From the NCBI GenBank assembly GCA_000402515.1, contig AQRL01000027.1, positions 1 to 37,245 on the forward strand: a DNA stretch of 37,245 nt. Reading direction: 5' to 3'. Shown one piece after another: positions 1-7,023 of the stretch. The position numbers and the translations under genes are program-made. Numbering within the stretch: the stretch's first letter is position 1; every line of letters begins with the position of its first letter. The notes under the pieces were generated by a model, which ran no database searches, had not been told where the DNA came from, and worked only from the letters and a program-made list of their open reading frames with translations. The stretch comes from Nanoarchaeota archaeon SCGC AAA011-G17. Its GTDB lineage: Archaea > Nanobdellota > Nanobdellia > SCGC-AAA011-G17.

Positions 1-105
1 AAACCCTGCGCTGACATGTCAAGTGTGTCAAGTGAAATTAACGGAGGTGAAAGGCCAATTTCTCCCAAGACTGAATTGTTGGTTATCTTTGCCCAAGTTT
101 TATGA
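1..105 (+). CDS. Possible 3' end of an upstream gene (partial)
   Basis: The first reading frame is open from base 1 to a TGA at 103-105 and would encode the last 34 residues of a protein ending in ELLVIFAQVL. Its stop overlaps the scpB start as ATGA, the same junction seen elsewhere in this operon, which is the main reason to prefer it. A second frame is also open to a TGA at 107-109, so the choice is not certain. I do not recognise the product; ScpA would be an expected neighbour of scpB, but this tail does not clearly resemble a ScpA C-terminus. Confidence 0.35.
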   Translation, partial: KPCADMSSVSSEINGGERPISPKTELLVIFAQVL

Positions 106-638
106 CTGATTACAAAAAACAGATAGAAGCAGTATTATTCACACTAGGGAGATTTCTGACAATTGAAGAAATAGCAAATATCTTGAAGATTGATTCTCTA
201 GGAATAAAGGAAGAGATAATTAAATTAAAAGAAGAATACGCAAAAAAGGACTCATCCCTTGAAATAATAGAAGAGGAAAATAAATTCAGGATGCACATCA
301 AAAGAGATTATCTCCCGTTGGTAAAGGACCTTATGCCAAATACAGAACTAGAAAGGCCAATACTCCAGACACTCTCAGTTATAGCCTGGAAACAGCCGAT
401 TATGCAGTCAGAGGTTGTAAAAATAAGGGGAAACTCAACATACGAGCATATAAAAATCCTTGCAGATTCCGGTTTTATAACAGCGGAGAAATCAGGGGTT
501 TCAAGAGTAATAAGGCTAACACCAAAATTTTATGATTACTTTGACACAAATAAGGAAGCAATAAAATCCAACTTAAAAATACCAGAGCCAAAGCAGGTTG
601 ATGTATTAAAAAATCTAGAAGAAAAAAACAATGTTTAA
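102..638 (+). CDS. scpB: SMC-Scp complex subunit ScpB
   Basis: This 178-residue protein is the winged-helix kleisin-partner subunit of the SMC condensin complex, which compacts and segregates the chromosome. The typical ScpB layout is visible: an N-terminal helix-turn-helix starting KKQIEAVLFTLGRFLTIEEIA, then a second winged helix with the family signature LQTLSVIAWKQPI (about residues 89-101), then VVKIRGNSTYEHIKILADSG and a RVIRLTPKFYDYF wing. Length is normal for archaeal ScpB. The start overlaps the preceding frame (ATGA) and the end overlaps ftsY by 8 bases, so it sits inside an operon with the protein-targeting genes. Assignment rests on family resemblance recalled from sequence motifs. 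Confidence 0.88.
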   Translation: MTDYKKQIEAVLFTLGRFLTIEEIANILKIDSLGIKEEIIKLKEEYAKKDSSLEIIEEENKFRMHIKRDYLPLVKDLMPNTELERPILQTLSVIAWKQPIMQSEVVKIRGNSTYEHIKILADSGFITAEKSGVSRVIRLTPKFYDYFDTNKEAIKSNLKIPEPKQVDVLKNLEEKNNV

Positions 639-1719
639 ATTTCTAAAAGATAAGCTGAAAGAAACAATCAATAAGTTTTCTAAAAAGATTGATGAAGAGG
701 CTGAAATAATTGAGATTCCAGTCCCAAAGGAGCTTAAAGAAAAAGAAATAAGTAAAGAGGATGAAAGACTAAAAGAGAAAAAAAAAGAAGTAGAGGAAAT
801 TGTTGAAAAAATAAAAAAAGAAGAGGAAGAAAAAAAAGAAAAGAAATCCATCTTTACAAAAATAAAAGAGACAGTAACAACAAAAAAAATATCCGAAGAA
901 AAATTTGATGAATTATTTGAATCATTAGACCTAACCTTGCTTGAAAATAATGTAGCAGTGGAAGTAATAGAAAAAATCAAGGAGAATTTAAAGAAAGAAC
1001 TGGTTGACAAACCGTTAACACGTTCAAAAATAGAGGAAACAGTAAGAGAAACACTGAAAGAAACAATAGAAAAGATTCTTATTGATTCTTTTGATTTAAT
1101 GAAAAAGATTAAGGAGAAAAAGGAAAAGCCGTTTGTAATTGTCTTTGTCGGTATTAATGGCTCAGGCAAGACAACAACAATAGCAAAGGTAGCCAAACTT
1201 CTTCAGAATAATAATTTAAAGCCAATACTGGCAGCAGCAGACACTTTCAGGGCAGCAGCAATTCAGCAGCTGTCAGAGTGGGGCGAGAAATTAAAAATTC
1301 CTGTTGTAAAAGGAGAGTATGGAGCAGACCCTGCTAGCATTGGTTTTGATGCAGTAAAAATGGCAAAAGCAAGAAACTATGATGTTGTTTTGATAGATAC
1401 AGCAGGAAGACTTCACTCAAATCAGAATTTGATAGATGAAATGAAAAAAATAATTAGGGTTACAAAGCCGGACCTGAAAATATTTGTTGGTGAATCAATA
1501 ACCGGAAATGATTGTGTAGAGCAGGCAAAGAAATTCAACGAATCAATAAATCTTGACGGAATTATATTATCAAAAGCAGATGTGGATGAAAAGGGGGGAG
1601 CAGCAATATCCATAAGTTATGTAACAGAAGTTCCAATCTTATATATAGGCACAGGGCAATCTTTAGATAGCCTTAAACCTTTCAAAAAAGAAGAAATAAT
1701 CAAGCAATTAGGGTTGTAA
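631..1719 (+). CDS. ftsY: Signal recognition particle receptor FtsY
   Basis: This is the 362-residue SRP receptor GTPase, which docks ribosome-SRP complexes at the membrane. Residues 1 to about 75 form a very charged Lys/Glu-rich segment, as in the acidic A-domain of other FtsY proteins. The N domain follows, and the GTPase G domain holds the P-loop GINGSGKTTT (about residue 173), DTFRAAA, DTAGR (G3), the SKAD motif (G4) and GTGQ. The start overlaps scpB by 8 bases and the stop lies one base before the srp54 ATG, so receptor and particle GTPase are co-transcribed and made close together. No key residue appears to be missing. Confidence 0.95.
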   Translation: MFKFLKDKLKETINKFSKKIDEEAEIIEIPVPKELKEKEISKEDERLKEKKKEVEEIVEKIKKEEEEKKEKKSIFTKIKETVTTKKISEEKFDELFESLDLTLLENNVAVEVIEKIKENLKKELVDKPLTRSKIEETVRETLKETIEKILIDSFDLMKKIKEKKEKPFVIVFVGINGSGKTTTIAKVAKLLQNNNLKPILAAADTFRAAAIQQLSEWGEKLKIPVVKGEYGADPASIGFDAVKMAKARNYDVVLIDTAGRLHSNQNLIDEMKKIIRVTKPDLKIFVGESITGNDCVEQAKKFNESINLDGIILSKADVDEKGGAAISISYVTEVPILYIGTGQSLDSLKPFKKEEIIKQLGL

Positions 1720-1720
1720 A

Positions 1721-3055
1721 ATGTTAGATAAGCTAAGCTCTTCATTAAAAGACACATTAAAGAAAATAACAAGGCTGGTTTTTATAGATGAAAGAGCAAT
1801 AAATGAATTAGTAAAAGAATTGCAGAGGGCGTTATTGCAGGCAGATGTTAATGTCCAGTTGGTTTTCAACCTGACAAAAAAAATTAAAGAAAGAGCATTA
1901 AATGAAAAGCCGTTGAAGAGTATAACCCAAAGGGAATTTATTATTAACATTGTTTATGAAGAACTGACTAATTTCTTGGGAAAGGAAAAATCAGAGATAA
2001 TTATTGAGAGAAAAAAGCCATTCAAGATTATGATGGTCGGTCTGTACGGCTCAGGTAAAACAACGACAATAGGGAAATTATCAAAATACTATTCAAAAAG
2101 AAATTACAAGGTAGCCACATTGGGATTGGATGTTCACAGACCAGCAGCACCCGAGCAATTAGAGCAGTTATCAGAGCAGGTTAAAGTAAAATGCTTTACA
2201 GAAAAAAAAGAAAAAAATCCATTAAAAGTCTACAAAAAGTTTGAATCAGAATACAAAAATTATGATATTTTAATTATAGATACAGCGGGAAGGGATGCAC
2301 TATCAAGTGATTTGGTAAAAGAAATTGAACTATTAAATAAAGAGATTAACCCGGATGAAAAAATCCTTGTTATCTCAGCAGATATCGGTCAGGCAGCACA
2401 AGCCCAGGCAGAACAGTTCCACAAGTCATGTAATATTTCTTCTGTTATTGTTACAAAGATGGACGGTACTGCCAAGGCAGGCGGTGCTTTATCTGCATGC
2501 GCTGTTACAGGTGCAAAAATAAAATTCATAGGAATAGGAGAAAAAGTAGATGCATTAGAAACATTTAATCCTCCTGGTTTTGTTTCAAGATTGCTTGGAA
2601 TGGGGGATATAGAAGCCTTGCTGGAGAAAGCAAAAGAAGCAATCTCAGAAGAGCAGGCAAAAGATCTTGGGAATAAATTTCTAAAAGGAGAATTTAATTT
2701 AATTGATTTATATGAGCAGATGGAAGCAATGTCAAAAATGGGTCCAATCTCAAAAGTTCTTGAAATGGTTCCTGGTTTCTCACAGATAAAATTGCCAAAA
2801 GATGCTCTGCAGGTTCAGGAAGGTAAATTAAAAAAATGGAGATTTATTTTGGACAGTCTGACAAAAAAAGAGCTAGAAGACCCTGAACTAATCGATAGCT
2901 CTAGAATAGAACGAATCGCAAAGGGTGCAGGAGTTCCAACTTCTGAAGTTCGTGATTTATTAAAGCAGTACAAGCAGGCAAAAAAATTAATGAAGATGAT
3001 GAAAGGCAGTCCTGATAAGATGATGAAGAAATTCAAGTTTCCAGGAATGAAATGA
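1721..3055 (+). CDS. srp54: Signal recognition particle 54 kDa protein
   Basis: This 444-residue protein is the SRP GTPase that binds signal peptides and 7S RNA. The N domain (about 1-95) precedes the G domain with GLYGSGKTTT (about 106-115), DVHRPAAPEQL, DTAGR (about 186) and TKMDGTAKAGGALS. The methionine-rich M domain starts near residue 300 and contains MGPISKVLEMVPGF and a C-terminal helix region with RIERIAKGAG and LKQYKQAKKLMKMMKG, the RNA- and signal-binding part. Length matches archaeal SRP54. It follows ftsY by one base and overlaps the ASCH gene by four bases (ATGA). No 7S RNA gene was recognised in this window. Confidence 0.96.
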   Translation: MLDKLSSSLKDTLKKITRLVFIDERAINELVKELQRALLQADVNVQLVFNLTKKIKERALNEKPLKSITQREFIINIVYEELTNFLGKEKSEIIIERKKPFKIMMVGLYGSGKTTTIGKLSKYYSKRNYKVATLGLDVHRPAAPEQLEQLSEQVKVKCFTEKKEKNPLKVYKKFESEYKNYDILIIDTAGRDALSSDLVKEIELLNKEINPDEKILVISADIGQAAQAQAEQFHKSCNISSVIVTKMDGTAKAGGALSACAVTGAKIKFIGIGEKVDALETFNPPGFVSRLLGMGDIEALLEKAKEAISEEQAKDLGNKFLKGEFNLIDLYEQMEAMSKMGPISKVLEMVPGFSQIKLPKDALQVQEGKLKKWRFILDSLTKKELEDPELIDSSRIERIAKGAGVPTSEVRDLLKQYKQAKKLMKMMKGSPDKMMKKFKFPGMK

Positions 3056-3417
3056 AAGCATTATCTCTAAAGCAGCCGTGGGCAGAATTAATTCTTCAAG
3101 GCAAGAAAACTATTGAGCTAAGAAAATGGAATACTAATTTTAGGGGAGAATTTCTAATTCATGCTCCAGAAAGTATTGATGAAGAAAAAATGAAGGAATA
3201 TAATTTAAAGGACTTGCCAAGGCAGGCAATCATTGGAAAAGTAAAATTAGTTGATGTTAAAGAGTATAATAATGAGGAAGAATTTTTTAAAGATAAAAAT
3301 AAGCACTTGGCATCAACAATGAAGTGGGGAAAATTCGGATTTATATTGGAAAAGCCAGAAAGAATTAAACCAATAAAATATAAAGGAAGTCTTGGTTTTT
3401 TTGAGGCAGATATATGA
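3052..3417 (+). CDS. ASCH domain protein
   Basis: This 121-residue protein is a single ASCH domain, a small beta-barrel fold related to PUA that is thought to bind RNA or modified nucleosides. The start MKALSLKQPWAELILQGKKT followed by IELRKW and GEFLIHAP is the standard opening of the family, and the protein ends with IKYKGSLGFFE. It overlaps srp54 by four bases and bud32 by four bases, so it belongs to the same operon. Some ASCH proteins are ribonucleases or amidohydrolases acting on modified cytidine, others have no known substrate; nothing visible here fixes the activity. Confidence 0.85.
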   Translation: MKALSLKQPWAELILQGKKTIELRKWNTNFRGEFLIHAPESIDEEKMKEYNLKDLPRQAIIGKVKLVDVKEYNNEEEFFKDKNKHLASTMKWGKFGFILEKPERIKPIKYKGSLGFFEADI

Positions 3418-4004
3418 ACAAAGTTATAGCCCAAGGTGCTGAGGCAATTTTAATAAAACAAGGAAACAAGTTAGTAAAAGAAAGAATAAAGAAAAATTAT
3501 AGGCACCCAATTCTCGATGAAAAATTAAGAAAATTAAGGACAAGAAAAGAAGCCAAATTATTGAACTCAGTCTCATTCTCTCCTAATTTCATAAGTTCAG
3601 ATGACAAAAAAATGACAATTGAAATGGAGTTTATCGATGGAAAATTAATAAAAAATATTCTGGATGATTTGACAAAAAAGCAGCAGCAGGAAATCTGCAA
3701 GAAAATAGCAAAAAATATTGAAGAATTGCATTCAAAAAATATTATTCATGGGGATTTGACAACAAGCAATATGATTCTAAAGAAGGATAAAGTTTATTTT
3801 ATTGACTTCGGTCTTGGTTATAACTCAGATAAAATAGAAGATAAAGCAGTTGATTTAAAACTACTAAAACAAGCTCTAGATTCTAAGCATTATAAGCATT
3901 CGAGTTTTCTTTTTAATGAAATCCTAAAAAATTATAATATCAAAGAAGTCAAAGAAAGATTGAAGAAAGTAGAGCAAAGAGGAAGATATAAGAGAAAAAA
4001 GTAG
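3414..4004 (+). CDS. bud32: Bud32/PRPK-family kinase of the KEOPS complex
   Basis: This 196-residue atypical small protein kinase belongs to the KEOPS complex, which with Kae1 makes the t6A modification on ANN-decoding tRNAs. The minimal kinase fold is visible: QGAEAIL at the glycine-rich strand, the lysine in KLVKERIKKNYRHP with the following RTRKEAKLL helix, MEFIDG at the hinge, the catalytic HGDLTTSNM (about residue 113) and the metal-binding DFGLG (about 131). The tail ends VEQRGRYKRKK, typical of Bud32. In many archaea Bud32 is fused to Kae1; here it is a separate gene. The start overlaps the ASCH gene stop (ATGA) and the stop is TAG. Confidence 0.9.
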   Translation: MNKVIAQGAEAILIKQGNKLVKERIKKNYRHPILDEKLRKLRTRKEAKLLNSVSFSPNFISSDDKKMTIEMEFIDGKLIKNILDDLTKKQQQEICKKIAKNIEELHSKNIIHGDLTTSNMILKKDKVYFIDFGLGYNSDKIEDKAVDLKLLKQALDSKHYKHSSFLFNEILKNYNIKEVKERLKKVEQRGRYKRKK

Positions 4005-4038
4005 AACATGAAAACATAATTTTTATGCTGTCTATAAA

Positions 4039-4929
4039 ATGATAAATTATAAAATAAGCAAAAAGAAGGCAAAAGATTTGCAAGAGTGGGCTTTAGTCCA
4101 AAGTGGTGCAAAAGAATTGTTAGGCTCTCTTAAGGAAGTATCAAAAAAAGTAAATATCAAGTCAGGATTATATGTTGATTATGAAATTGATAATGATGAA
4201 TTAGATGGGGGAATTGACTGGCCAGACATAGGAATAGCCACTATTTATGCAGTATTAGATGATGGAGAGAAAATACATATGGGGGAGATTAGAGCTTATA
4301 ATTGGGAAACTTTTTGGCTCTCTACACAAAAATTTGATGAAGTTGATAATGCTAAAAATTGGTTTGAATTAATTAAGGGAGATTATGAAAAGTTAGTTAA
4401 ATTGGAAGAGGATAAGAAAGAAGAAACTTCCTTTAAGGTAACAAAAGAAGAATCAGAAGCCATATATAAAATAGTGAAAGAATATGAACAAAATGCTCCT
4501 GAAAGCGATGAAGATTATTATGATAACAATTATGGTGAATATGAATCTCCAATAAAAAATAAAATAATTAAGTCCATATTAAAAAAAATTAAAACTACTC
4601 TGCCAAAAGAACAAACAGATAAGATTAACAAGGAATTTTTAAGGGAAAAATATCATTCTTTCAATAATGAGATTGATGAAAAGGTTTATTCTACAATTGA
4701 AAAAGCTTTTAATCAATTAAAGACTATAGAAATAAGGTATTTTAATATGGAAAGCGCAGAATTTTCAAAAAGAGAGATTGATGTTTATTATAAATCAAGA
4801 AAGTATGTTATTGGATACTGTCATCTAAGGAAAGATATAAGGAAATTTAGAACCAGTAGAATTGCATCAGCAAAATTAGCAAGCGATAGTTATAAAATCC
4901 CAGAAAGCTTTGATAAAAATAAATATTAA
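4039..4929 (+). CDS. WYL-domain-like protein
   Basis: This 296-residue protein has no recognised enzyme motif. The last 80 residues resemble a WYL domain, an SH3-like ligand-binding module common in defence and stress regulators: an IEKAFNQLKTIEIRYF strand-helix, then KYVIGYCHLRKDIRKFRTSRI, close to the family pattern of a Tyr/Leu-rich strand followed by R-x-F-x-x-x-RI, and a final PESFD. The N-terminal 150 residues (with GGIDWPDIGIATIYAV and YNWETFW) are unfamiliar, and residues 160-175 are an acidic Asp/Glu/Tyr linker. There is no obvious helix-turn-helix, so a DNA-binding role is not shown. A small gene begins immediately after it and may be co-transcribed. Confidence 0.6.
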   Translation: MINYKISKKKAKDLQEWALVQSGAKELLGSLKEVSKKVNIKSGLYVDYEIDNDELDGGIDWPDIGIATIYAVLDDGEKIHMGEIRAYNWETFWLSTQKFDEVDNAKNWFELIKGDYEKLVKLEEDKKEETSFKVTKEESEAIYKIVKEYEQNAPESDEDYYDNNYGEYESPIKNKIIKSILKKIKTTLPKEQTDKINKEFLREKYHSFNNEIDEKVYSTIEKAFNQLKTIEIRYFNMESAEFSKREIDVYYKSRKYVIGYCHLRKDIRKFRTSRIASAKLASDSYKIPESFDKNKY

Positions 4930-4930
4930 A

Positions 4931-5290
4931 ATGGTAGATGATAATGGATTAGTTGATGAATTTGAAAAATTACAAAATCTAAAGAAAGAGATAGAAGAAA
5001 AAGAGATGGTGTTAAAAAATAAAATTATTGAGTTGGCAAAAGAAAAAAATTCAAGTATTTTATTTGGCACCAATAAAAAATGCTCCATAAAAGAATACAT
5101 AAAAGTAATATATCCGGAAGATAAGGCATTTTTGACGGCAATAATCAAAGACAAAGGTCTTTATGATAAATTTTCGTCCATTAATTATTTTAAACTAAAC
5201 CCTGCAATTGTCAAAGGAGAAATTGATAAAGAAATTTCAGATTTAACTAAGATTGAGAAAGCTTTTAGACTCTCTCTTAAAGACATTTAA
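4931..5290 (+). CDS. Small coiled-coil protein resembling a nuclease-associated C-terminal domain
   Basis: This 119-residue protein begins with a Lys/Glu-rich coiled coil (about residues 8-45) followed by a compact domain with VIYPEDKAFLTAIIKDKGLYDKF and a tail ending KIEKAFRLSLKD. The arrangement reminds me of the C-terminal extension found on some archaeal PD-(D/E)XK (Cas4-like) nucleases and phage accessory proteins, but the nuclease domain is absent and this is a recollection of pattern, not a search. The ATG at 4931 lies one base after the upstream stop and is preferred over an in-frame TTG at 4910, which lies inside the upstream gene. Function unknown. Confidence 0.55.
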   Translation: MVDDNGLVDEFEKLQNLKKEIEEKEMVLKNKIIELAKEKNSSILFGTNKKCSIKEYIKVIYPEDKAFLTAIIKDKGLYDKFSSINYFKLNPAIVKGEIDKEISDLTKIEKAFRLSLKDI

Positions 5291-5331
5291 ATTTGCATTA
5301 ATTTCAGGATAACACAAAAGAAAGAATAAAA

Positions 5332-5341
5332 ACCTTTAAAA
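5332..5341 (+). promoter_or_regulatory. TATA box of tRNA-Gln
   Basis: The sequence CTTTAAAAGA contains a TTTAAAA core about 30 bases before the mature tRNA-Gln 5' end, the expected spacing for an archaeal tRNA promoter with a short leader. Confidence 0.5.
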
Positions 5342-5366
5342 GAATAGAATTCTCACTTATTTTTAC

Positions 5367-5452
5367 AGCCCCATAGTCTAGCGGCCAAGGATTCCTGCCT
5401 TTGGAATTTTTGAAGAAAGCAGGAGACCCAGGTTCAAATCCTGGTGGGGCTA
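5367..5452 (+). tRNA. tRNA-Gln(TTG) with a short anticodon-loop intron
   Basis: The acceptor stem AGCCCCA (5367-5373) pairs perfectly with TGGGGCT (5445-5451), with discriminator A at 5452. The T arm is CCAGG/TTCAAAT/CCTGG (5428-5444). The anticodon stem CCTGC (5394-5398) pairs with GCAGG (5419-5423) around a 20-base loop, so about 13 bases must be removed to leave a 7-base loop. Reading C32-T33 gives anticodon TTG, and an intron after position 37 (about 5405-5417) is the canonical archaeal site. The sequence start and discriminator agree with archaeal tRNA-Gln. Confidence 0.92.
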
Positions 5453-5502
5453 TATTCTTTATAATATAAATTAATAAAAAGGATTTTTTTAAATCTAGAA
5501 AT

Positions 5503-5799
5503 ATGGGGTATAAAATACTAAGTTCATCTAGGAAACGTTCTCAATATGAGTTTATAATAAAAGGCGAAGAGGATTGGGCTCTTCATGACCTTTTTCCTCT
5601 TATGGCGAAAGTTTCTGAAAGAAGCCGAGACTACTATCTTTCTGGAGATTTAGAGATTCGTGATAGGAGATCTTCTAACAGGGCTTCTTTCGAATTATGT
5701 TCTACTTTATCACCAAGCCTTAAGAAATTGCTTGTTAGAGATGAAGGAATAGGCAAACAAATGATTGAAAAATTTGTTGAATCAATTCAGGAGGATTAA
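5503..5799 (+). CDS. Orphan small protein beside tRNA-Gln
   Basis: This 98-residue charged protein (MGYKILSSSRKRSQYEF at the start) is not recognised. It has no signal peptide or membrane segment. Two features suggest foreign origin: it uses CGT and CGA arginine codons and many TCT serine codons, unlike the AGA/AGG and TCA habit of its neighbours, and it lies between tRNA-Gln and a partial copy of that tRNA's 3' end at 5813-5829. It could be cargo of a small integrated element, a remnant of a larger one, or simply a fast-evolving gene. Confidence 0.55.
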   Translation: MGYKILSSSRKRSQYEFIIKGEEDWALHDLFPLMAKVSERSRDYYLSGDLEIRDRRSSNRASFELCSTLSPSLKKLLVRDEGIGKQMIEKFVESIQED

Positions 5800-5812
5800 T
5801 GAGTTCTACCTT

Positions 5813-5829
5813 GGGTTCTGGTGGGGCTA
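5813..5829 (+). repeat. Partial duplicate of the tRNA-Gln 3' end (possible attachment site)
   Basis: The bases CTGGTGGGGCTA at 5818-5829 repeat exactly the last 12 bases of tRNA-Gln (5441-5452), in the same orientation and 377 bases apart. The five bases before, GGTTC, match the T-loop side of the tRNA with the intervening AAATCC missing. A direct repeat of a tRNA 3' end is what integrase-mediated insertion leaves behind. No integrase gene is present in the segment. Confidence 0.55.
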
Positions 5830-5839
5830 AATTTATATA
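5829..5839 (+). promoter_or_regulatory. TATA box of the 5861 gene (leaderless)
   Basis: AAATTTATATA lies with its centre about 26 bases before the ATG at 5861, so transcription should begin at or next to the start codon. Confidence 0.5.
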
Positions 5840-5860
5840 TCTTAAAAACATAATATAATA

Positions 5861-6409
5861 ATGAGAGAACAGCCAAAAAATATTCTGGATAAATTTTGTA
5901 TAGACTTCTGTAAGGTAGTGGAAAAGCATTGTAAATATATCATTGTCTCAGGATTTGTAGCAATCTCATCTGGAAGAATAAGGGGGACAGAAGACATAGA
6001 TATGATAATAGAAAAATTGGGGTTAGAAAAGTTCAAACAACTCCATAAGGATTTAATCAAAAATAATTTTGTTTGTATGCAGTCAGACTCAGTAGAGGAA
6101 ATATATGATTATTTAAAAGATAATTTATCAGTAAGATATACCTATAAAAATAAACCATTGCCTGAAATGGAAGTAAAATTTGCAAAAGATTACTTGGACG
6201 AGTATCAGCTAAAAAATAGGGTAAAACTAAAGATTACAAATTTGGATGTTTGGTTTAGCTCTATAGAAATGAATATAGCATTTAAAGAGGAATTATTAAA
6301 GTCACCAAAAGATATGGAAGATGCAAAGCATTTGAGAAGAATGTTCACTGTAAATGAGAAAGAGATAGATAATATAAAGCAATTAATAAAAAAATTGAGG
6401 TTAAAATGA
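5861..6409 (+). CDS. Nucleotidyltransferase-fold protein (AbiEii/DUF6036-like)
   Basis: This 182-residue protein shows the polymerase-beta nucleotidyltransferase signature: YIIVSGFVAISSGRIRGTEDIDMIIE (about residues 26-51), matching the pattern of a glycine-rich helix start, then R-x-T-x-D-I-D with the metal-binding aspartates. The middle contains LDVWFSSIEMNIAF and the end is a lysine-rich helix. Proteins of this type include AbiEii-like toxins and other stand-alone nucleotidyltransferases that modify tRNA or proteins. The next gene overlaps it by four bases and encodes a small helical protein, a layout seen in toxin-antitoxin pairs, but the partner is not a recognised antitoxin. Confidence 0.65.
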   Translation: MREQPKNILDKFCIDFCKVVEKHCKYIIVSGFVAISSGRIRGTEDIDMIIEKLGLEKFKQLHKDLIKNNFVCMQSDSVEEIYDYLKDNLSVRYTYKNKPLPEMEVKFAKDYLDEYQLKNRVKLKITNLDVWFSSIEMNIAFKEELLKSPKDMEDAKHLRRMFTVNEKEIDNIKQLIKKLRLK

Positions 6410-6624
6410 GAGAGTTGCATAATGATTTTATAGAGCGCTGGGCGAAATTTATGAAGGAAAATCCGGATAAATGGAAAAAGATTCATACAGAATTTATTGA
6501 TGCCCAGTTTGAAAAAGCAAACCATGTTATAAAAGAATTATCAAAAACAAAAGAAGGCAAAGAAAAAATAATAAAAATTTACAATATAAAGAACAAGAAG
6601 GGCTATCAAAAGTTATTGAATTAG
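6406..6624 (+). CDS. Small helical protein paired with the nucleotidyltransferase gene
   Basis: This 72-residue, lysine-rich, predicted all-helical protein (MRELHNDFIERWAKFMKENP at the start) is not recognised. It overlaps the preceding nucleotidyltransferase-fold gene by four bases (ATGA), which implies translational coupling, and ends with TAG. A two-gene unit of this size could be a toxin-antitoxin or a protein-modification pair. There is no catalytic motif, signal peptide or metal-binding pattern. Confidence 0.55.
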   Translation: MRELHNDFIERWAKFMKENPDKWKKIHTEFIDAQFEKANHVIKELSKTKEGKEKIIKIYNIKNKKGYQKLLN

Positions 6625-6634
6625 TATCACAAGA

Positions 6635-6644
6635 TTTATATATT
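6635..6644 (+). promoter_or_regulatory. TATA box of the 6665 gene (leaderless)
   Basis: TTTATATATT is centred about 25 bases before the ATG at 6665, consistent with a leaderless transcript. Confidence 0.55.
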
Positions 6645-6664
6645 TATTTTTCCTATTAAAAACC

Positions 6665-6934
6665 ATGAAAGAAAAACAAATAGTGAAAGAAAAGCCAGTT
6701 GGTCGGGTTGAGAGTTACTTCTCAAGTATAAGTGTAGCAGCAATTAAGTTGGATGCTCCCTTGAAAAAAGGGGACAAGATTCACATAAAAGGGCACACAA
6801 CAGATTTTGAGCAAAAAGTAGGATCAATGCAGATAGATAGAAAGGATATAAAAGAAGCTAAAAAAGGAGATTCTATAGGGATTAAAACAGATGACAAAGT
6901 GCGTCCAAATGATGTTGTCTACAAGATGGAGTAA
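6665..6934 (+). CDS. Translation elongation factor-like protein (EF-Tu domain 2 fold)
   Basis: This 89-residue protein is a stand-alone beta-barrel resembling domain 2 of EF-Tu/IF2, a family widespread in archaea and also found at the end of U32 peptidases. The landmarks are VGRVESYFSSISVAAIKL, then LKKGDKIHIKGHTTDFEQKVGSMQ, then KKGDSIGIKTDDKVRPNDVVYK. It has no GTPase domain, so it cannot act as an elongation factor itself. It is monocistronic, probably leaderless, and lies immediately upstream of the ribosomal protein S15 promoter. The family name is firm; the biochemical role is not known. Confidence 0.82.
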   Translation: MKEKQIVKEKPVGRVESYFSSISVAAIKLDAPLKKGDKIHIKGHTTDFEQKVGSMQIDRKDIKEAKKGDSIGIKTDDKVRPNDVVYKME

Positions 6935-6936
6935 AC

Positions 6937-6944
6937 TTTATAAA
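6937..6944 (+). promoter_or_regulatory. TATA box of rps15
   Basis: TTTATAAA directly follows the previous stop codon and predicts transcription from about 6966, giving an rps15 leader of roughly 55-60 bases. Confidence 0.55.
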
Positions 6945-6970
6945 CACACATTTTCACAAAAATTTAAAGG

Positions 6971-7015
6971 ATAAGTCAGTTCAGGCTTACTTATGCCTAG
7001 ATTAGTTCTAGGTAT
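6971..7015 (+). promoter_or_regulatory. Structured leader of rps15
   Basis: An 8-bp hairpin can form between 6993-7000 and 7008-7015 (ATGCCTAG with CTAGGTAT, one G-T pair, 7-base loop), ending 8 bases before the ATG. ATAAGT at 6971-6976 can pair instead with ACTTAT at 6989-6994, using bases that overlap the base of the first hairpin. Two competing folds just upstream of a ribosomal protein start are compatible with feedback control by S15, but this is inference. Confidence 0.4.
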
Positions 7016-7023
7016 CTTAAAAA

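Noticed and set aside
615-1196. A 193-codon open frame on the minus strand opposite ftsY, rich in Ser and Phe.
   Set aside because: It is the mirror of the Lys/Glu-rich ftsY N-terminal segment; the plus strand has an unmistakable SRP receptor.
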